Source: Hypericum androsaemum (lineage: Eukaryota; Streptophyta; Magnoliopsida; Malpighiales; Hypericaceae). Taken from it: a stretch of 64,000 nt of DNA. Both the position numbers and the translations under genes were made by a program. Numbering within the stretch: the first letter of the stretch is position 1; the number at the start of each line of letters is the position of its first letter. This document shows, piece by piece, positions 58,449 through 64,000 of this stretch. Below the pieces are notes generated by a model. That model saw only the letters and a program-made list of their open reading frames with translations. It did not search any database and was not told where the DNA came from. The DNA lies in contig OZ023194.1 of assembly GCA_963995505.1 (NCBI GenBank), forward strand, positions 14,194,428 through 14,258,427, given 5' to 3'.

Positions 58449-58897
58449 CATTGTTTTAAAAAATGACTCGGAGAGCGACCCGGATTTTGGTCCGTTCTCT
58501 GGGTCGACTGGTCCGATCAGCGGTCAGACCAAAAATTTATATATATAGTAAATAATAGGTTTAAAAATTAATATTTTTAATATATTGGTCAATTTATTTC
58601 ATATTTAGTATATTATCTTTGTTGATTTAGTTTATTTTGTGTTAATTTGGAAAAATCGCATATAATCTGATTTTTTTAATTTTTTTTGGGTTTGGGTTGG
58701 GTGAATTCCGGTTTTTTGGATCATTTTTTAGTCAAACCTAACGAACTAAAATTTTTCGGGTCAAAAATTCGAGCCAACCGCCCAGTCTGACAAGAAATCA
58801 TCTGGTGCATTAGGTAACCGTTCGTACCAGGTTTTCTGACCAGCTCAAAGTTCCGATTCGTAGTCCGACCGGTCGAACCGCCATCTCGAAAACAATG
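58449..58897. mobile_element. hAT-like element, CATGGTTTT family, copy 3
   Basis: 449 bp with ends CATTGTTTTAAAAAATG and CGAAAACAATG, and a perfect 8-bp TSD caataaag (58441-58448 and 58898-58905). It has the same 'gtccgaccggtcgaacc' inverted GC-rich arms as the copies at 2353 and 46542. Confidence 0.86.
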
Positions 58898-58905
58898 CAA
58901 TAAAG

Positions 58906-60192
58906 AGACGACCATACGTGAATACTTTAGCAAAACTAATAATATTTTTTTGGTAAATTTGATCCTATCCGGACTACTCTTTCAAAGATACCATTTTCAT
59001 TCATTAGGTTTCAACCCAACTTTTTTATTAAAAATAATTCAAATATTTTACTACTTATACCGCTCATTAATTTAACAACTTAACAATACAACTTCTTACT
59101 TATACTGTTCTACTAGGTATACACGAATTTCTTCGATGGACAAACTACAACTCATATCTTGGACGACACGAGTTAATGTTGTATATGGATTTCTTTAGGA
59201 GATTTTTTTGGGTGTAAATTTCTTTAGGAGATAAACACGCGTGAAAGGGGAATCTAATGTAAATATAGAGTTTTTCATATTGATGTATTTTTTTATACCG
59301 TAATTTTTTTTCCACTAAATTTTATCGAGGTAATATTTTGACGAGGTCGCCGATCATAACTTTGCGAGAAAAAAATTCTATTTGGTAAATATTGCTATTA
59401 ATAATAAACTCAACTCAACAAAAAAAATAGTTCAAGCATTATTATACTTTAAGCTTTAGCCAAATCAATTCTCCAATTATATATTTATATAAACAAACAG
59501 TTTCCTTAATTTATTAGAAAAAAGAAAGTGAGACACGAAAAATAAAAATAAGCGGTGCGTACGGGTTCTTCCCCCTCTCTCTCGCTCTTATTTTATCACA
59601 ACCACACCGCCACTCGGGCTTTTATTGTTCTCTTCTTTATTTCTTTCTTCCCCATCCTGAAGAAATATTATTGCCAAAACAATAATAATGAAAACTAATA
59701 ATTCCCATATTCCCCAAATAATAAATAAAAAATTGAGCCATTTCTCCCACCTCTCTCTATCTCTATAGAGAGAGAAGCAAGGGAGGCCTTCCCCTCCTCA
59801 CCCACCCCTATAGGGAACTTCAGAGTGTGTGTTTATAAAATTATAATAGATAGAGATAGAAAGAGAGAGAGAGGGGAGGGGAAGAAGAGAGTTTATTTTT
59901 CTCAATTTTCAATTTTAACGATTTAATTTCCCTTTCTTCCTCCTCCTCCCCCTCCTCCTCGTCGGTCGTCATCATCATTCTATTTATTCCTCTAGTTTGT
60001 TAATTTATTTAATCTCCTTCCACTTCCAAGTTCCACCCCTTCCTATATATAAATTTGGAAACTTTTTCTGTTTTTCAAAGGGGATTCTCATCTATACCCC
60101 ATTAAATTTGTTCCGGGTCGGATCTCAACCGGGTCCCGATCCCGCATTGCCCGTCAGCAGCGGACGACCGGTCGCCGGGGCATGGGAGGGGA
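58906..60192 (+). promoter_or_regulatory. RRT promoter and leader
   Basis: AT-rich to about 59560. Then come CT/GA-rich tracts (59565-59585, 59745-59775, 59848-59885 and 59935-59965), typical of plant leaders and GAGA-type promoters. No clear TATA box. A short upstream frame (60182-60205) overlaps the RRT start. Confidence 0.45.
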
Positions 60193-60205
60193 ATGTGCAA
60201 GGTAG
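60182..60205 (+). promoter_or_regulatory. Seven-residue uORF overlapping the RRT start
   Basis: ATG at 60182 encodes MGGECAR then TAG at 60203-60205, in a different frame from the main ATG at 60193. If the transcript begins upstream, it would reduce initiation at the main ATG. Confidence 0.5.
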
Positions 60206-62741
60206 AGAGCAGCTTTTGGGTGGCGATGAAGACAGCGAAATTGAAGAGCGCGGCGGCCGGCGCCGGCGGGATTAGGTCGTCGAGGACGAAGATGTGGATG
60301 ATACGCGCGACGACGTCGGTTCTGGTGTGGACCTGCATAGTCCAGCTCACCACCGTCGGGGAGATGTGGGGCCCGCGCGTCCTCAAAGGGTGGCCTTCCC
60401 TTTGCTTCCAGATGGACCCTTCTGCCTCCTCGTCGTCGTCGTCGGCCTTGCTCCTCCCTTCGCCACCGGCCCGGGTTCTGCCCCCAAAGAGTGAGTCTTT
60501 ATTGTAAAGATCGGATTTTTAATGGTGCCCAGATGGGTAATTTAGTGTCTTTCTTTGTGGGTGCTGTTTCAGGAGTTTATAAGAACAATGGGTACCTGAT
60601 GGTCTCTTGCAATGGGGGTCTTAACCAGATGAGGGCCGCGGTGAGTTGCTGTGGCACAAGTGGTGTGATGGATGGATGGTGTTCTTAGGCTTCTCGGGTG
60701 CTCGTTTCTGACATTCGTTCGTTTGGTCGTGTTGCAGATTTGTGATATGGTTGCTATTGCTAGGCATTTGAACGTTACGCTTATCGTACCGGAGCTGGAT
60801 AAGAGCTCCTTCTGGGCTGACCCCAGGTGCTTGCTTTTGGCTTCTATGTTGGCGAGGATTGTGTAGAAGTAGAGGACTGGGCGGTTTTTTATAGCCTTCT
60901 AATACTGAACTGGTTTGTCGTGCGCCTTTGGCAGTGAGTTCCGGGATATATTTGATGTGGATCACTTCATTACCTCGTTGAGAGATGAGGTCCGGATACT
61001 GAAGGAGTTACCGCCGCGTCTGAAGAAGAGGGTTCGGACGGGGCTGACCTACACCATGCCTCCGATTAGTTGGTCTGATATATCGTACTACCAGAACCAG
61101 GTCAATGCAGTGTCTATCTTGTTCTTTGGAGAGCATCTGTGCTTCTCCTGAATCACTTGCCTTTGTTGTTGTTATTTATTGTCTAAAGTGCTCTTTTGCT
61201 TTTGGGATGCAGATACTGCCTTTGATACAAAAGTACAAAGTTGTGCATCTGAACAAAACGGATAGTCGCCTTGCAAATAATCACCAACCTATAGAGATAC
61301 AGAAGCTTCGCTGTCGGGTGAATTTTAATGCCCTGAAGTTCACTCCTCAGATTGAGGAGTTGGGCAAAAGAGTTATAAAGCTCTTGAGGCAGAATGGTCC
61401 TTTCTTAGTCCTTCACCTCAGATATGAAATGGACATGCTTGCATTCTCGGGCTGCAGTCAAGGTTGCAGCAAAGAAGAGGAAGAGGAATTGACGAGACTG
61501 AGGTGATTGATCATGTTTATTGGACTAGTTCTTGCTCGATAGTTAGTGCCTGATTCTATGACGTGTTTACCCTTATTTAGCAAAAAAAAAAAGACCAGTT
61601 TACCCATTCTTGCCTCGACAGGTATGCATACCCTTGGTGGAAGGAAAAAATTATTAACTCCCACCTGAAGAGGAAAGATGGGCTGTGCCCGTTAACACCA
61701 GAGGAAACGGCTTTAACCTTGAGGGCTTTGGACATCGATCCTAGCATTCAGATATACATTGCAGCTGGTGAAATATACGGTGGAGATAGAAGAATGGCCA
61801 GCCTTGCAGCAGCTTATCCGAGACTGGTTAGACGCTTTAGAGCTGCTTGATGACCTGCTACTCGTTATTTGTTCTCATTCTAACTATCATCTTCATGCTT
61901 TTGAAACAGGTAAGAAAGGAAACACTGTTGGAACCTTCAGATCTTCAGTTTTTCCAGAATCACTCATCTCAGATGGCTGCATTAGATTATCTTGTATCCT
62001 TGGAGAGTGATATTTTTGTCCCAACCTATGATGGAAACATGGCCAAAGTTGTGGAAGGGCACCGCAGGTAGTCTTTTTGCTTTGACACAGAGTTTCTTTG
62101 CGCCTGTAGTATATTTATTGCGATGGGTTTGCTATGCAAATTCTTCCTTTTTATACTCCCCAACTTTTCCCCTCGGTTGGAAGATAGAGTTTCCCGATGC
62201 CATAAAATTAGATGATGTCTTTAAACTGACAGAAAGAATTGCCCTTTTAAATCCGATGGTTTTCGGGAATTCTTCAAGCTATCATCGAATCACTTCGATT
62301 CAATTTCAGGTGTTGCGTCCTCTCTGTTTTGAAGTGTGTTAATGTTTCCGACATTTCTATGTGCCACTAGTTGCTATGAAGTATGGAGTTGTTCCTTTCC
62401 TGCTGCAATTGGTAATTCTTTTGCTCCATTTTGAAATGTAAAGTCAAAACTTGATCTTAACTTTCCTTTCTTGTTGGTTCTTTCCTAATCTTAGGTTCTT
62501 GGGGTTCAAGAAGACAATTCTACTGGACAGGAGGCTTTTGGTCGATTTAATTGACCGTTACAATGAGGGATCACTAAGTTGGGATGAGTTCTCAGATGCT
62601 GTCAAAGAAGCTCATGCTCATCGAATGGGGAATCCTACGAAAAGGCTGGTAATCCCTGACAGACCTAAGGAAGAGGACTATTTCTATGCCAATCCCGAAG
62701 AGTGCTTGCAAACGTCAAAGGGTTCGGTGAGTAGTACGTGA
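60193..62741 (+). CDS. Rhamnogalacturonan-I rhamnosyltransferase-like (RRT, GT106; O-fucosyltransferase-fold)
   Basis: Golgi type II glycosyltransferase expected to add rhamnose from UDP-Rha to the RG-I pectin backbone. Exons: 60193-60490, 60573-60640, 60738-60826, 60935-61100, 61213-61502, 61622-61826, 61910-62067 and 62495-62741. All introns are GT-AG; 506 aa, the family's normal size. Residues 1-33 are short, basic and cytosolic; the membrane anchor is about 34-56 ([20 protein letters not shown]). A Ser/Pro stem follows. The catalytic region holds [74 protein letters not shown].., [44 protein letters not shown] and [16 protein letters not shown]. These match RRT1 of Arabidopsis. The start MCK agrees with homologues; Met12 (60226) is a fallback given the overlapping uORF. 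Confidence 0.93.
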
Positions 62742-64000
62742 TTGCCGTACTAGGAGGTTGTATTGCTTTCATGGGTGCGCCACGGATTTGTTGGCAAAGC
62801 TGCTACAGATGGTAGGTAGTTCTCTCCATACAAGGTACATAGAGGATAAAAGGGTTTCGTATGTGCATTATACCAGGACTGTAGGGCCGCTAAACTCCTA
62901 GAGAAAACCTCAGATGATGTGTGCAAGCTACCCTAGGAAACTATCATCTTCTCCATGTAGAATGCAAATAATTCGATTGTTGTATAGAAGCCACCCTGCC
63001 ATTACAGGGCGACGTCCAATCCGAAAACTGTCTTGTACACGGAGGGGGTGAAAATACACACATGTTGTGTCGCTTACCCGATTCGTCACCTCATTGCCGG
63101 GTTTCCTCGCGGCCTTGTAATCTTTTTTGGTTTCATTCCATCCTTCTCATATGATATTCTCCTTATAATTTACTCATCCACAATCTTTTGAGTTACGTGC
63201 AAACCATTTGTGCCTTGATTTGTTGGTGACGTAGTTGGACTCTCCTTCCTTGGAGCATTCACTTGTGAAACTGCTATTAGTATTTGATTGTAGTACGTTA
63301 CAGATCGAACTGTTAAAGAAGTTCTTTCTTTCTTTCTTTGTGCCCTGATGGGACCAAAATAAAGCTTACATTAGTACTGAAACAGTCAGCTTTATGCATT
63401 TTTTTAAACCTCATGATATTCCGAAACTTACTATGTTGACTAATTCAAGTTTGCGCTGAGAAAATCAGGGAGGGGGACAAGTTGTAACGCAATTGCATTC
63501 TCGAGACATCTCTAGTCTGTCACTTGACCCACATATGGTGGTAGTCAACTTTTATAAGATCAGAATGTAGCCCAACTTTTGGTCAAGTGCACCAACTCCT
63601 CGAATGTGCAAAAAGACTTGTGAAACAAGCAATGGAGGAGTAATGGGAAGTAAGCAAATTATTTAATTGTTGGCAATGGTTTTAATCATTTGGTCATTAA
63701 AGGCGCCTGATTATTGGGAGTTGACACATAGTTAAGGAAAATACGAAACCAAGTATGTGAACCATATATGTTTTGGTCTATTTTTGGATATTTGCTGGAC
63801 CGACTAATTCAGGTTCGAGGTGATTAAGATTTTTAAATGTGACAAAAATTCTCCTAATAAGTATATAACACTTCTTCAAATACCAACAGCTCGAAATTGC
63901 AAATTAAGAGAACAACTCTATCACAAATTGATTTAGGTATTTATTAGTGTATCTACAACACATATAGAATTAGAAGCTATTCCCCTTTCCCAAAAAAAAA
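62742..64000. other. RRT 3' UTR and downstream spacer
   Basis: The 3' UTR probably runs to about 63350 (AATAAA-like 'aaaataaagc' at 63355-63364). The rest is AT-rich with no gene or TIR pair seen. It ends in an A run at the window edge. Confidence 0.45.

Overview
This is a nuclear segment of a eudicot plant. It is AT-rich, has canonical GT-AG introns, and carries plant-specific gene families and many plant transposons. I cannot name the species. Gene density is low: five recognisable genes, with most of the rest being transposable elements of several ages.

Genes. (1) The left edge holds the 3' part of a BASL gene (stomatal-lineage polarity factor, + strand, ends at 1777). (2) MPB2C, a microtubule-associated coiled-coil protein that binds movement proteins and KNOTTED1, lies convergent to it on the - strand (3219-5293, five exons). 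(3) A second gene of the BASL / 'gar2-related' type lies on the + strand (9598-11066, four exons). It has the same FSFP motif, the same phase-2 last intron and the same Cys-Cys C terminus as gene 1. (4) A Dof zinc-finger transcription factor resembling Arabidopsis Dof5.4/OBP4 is a single exon on the - strand (33472-34239). (5) A rhamnogalacturonan-I rhamnosyltransferase-like GT106 gene (RRT) is on the + strand (60193-62741, eight exons). From memory, BASL and OBP4 are close neighbours on Arabidopsis chromosome 5, so part of this order may be ancestral.

Mobile DNA. 11-13 kb is a solo LTR with a 5-bp target-site duplication (TSD). 16.6-21.9 kb is a decayed Ty1/copia element on the - strand. 22.7-27.99 kb holds parts of Gypsy-type non-autonomous elements. 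28.0-31.6 kb is a complete non-autonomous LTR element with both LTRs and a perfect TSD. Five short hAT-like elements fall in two families (2.35, 46.5 and 58.4 kb; 35.7 and 45.9 kb); four have perfect 8-bp TSDs. Long-TIR MULE-like elements lie at 7.2-8.5, 41.7-43.7 (with a nested second element), 53.4-54.7 and 56.3-57.3 kb. Further long-TIR elements lie at 34.6-35.4 and 55.2-56.2 kb. Some carry gene-like pieces, including a probable UTP15 WD40 fragment. A separate SMAX1/SMXL fragment sits beside a 24-bp minisatellite at 13.6-14.6 kb.

The remaining spacers (5.3-7.2, 14.7-16.6, 36.3-41.7, 46.9-53.2 and 62.7-64.0 kb) are mostly AT-rich with no convincing gene. I saw no tRNA, rRNA or CRISPR. The most notable features are the pair of BASL-family genes flanking MPB2C, the gene-fragment-carrying TIR elements, and a short sequence module shared by several unrelated LTRs.
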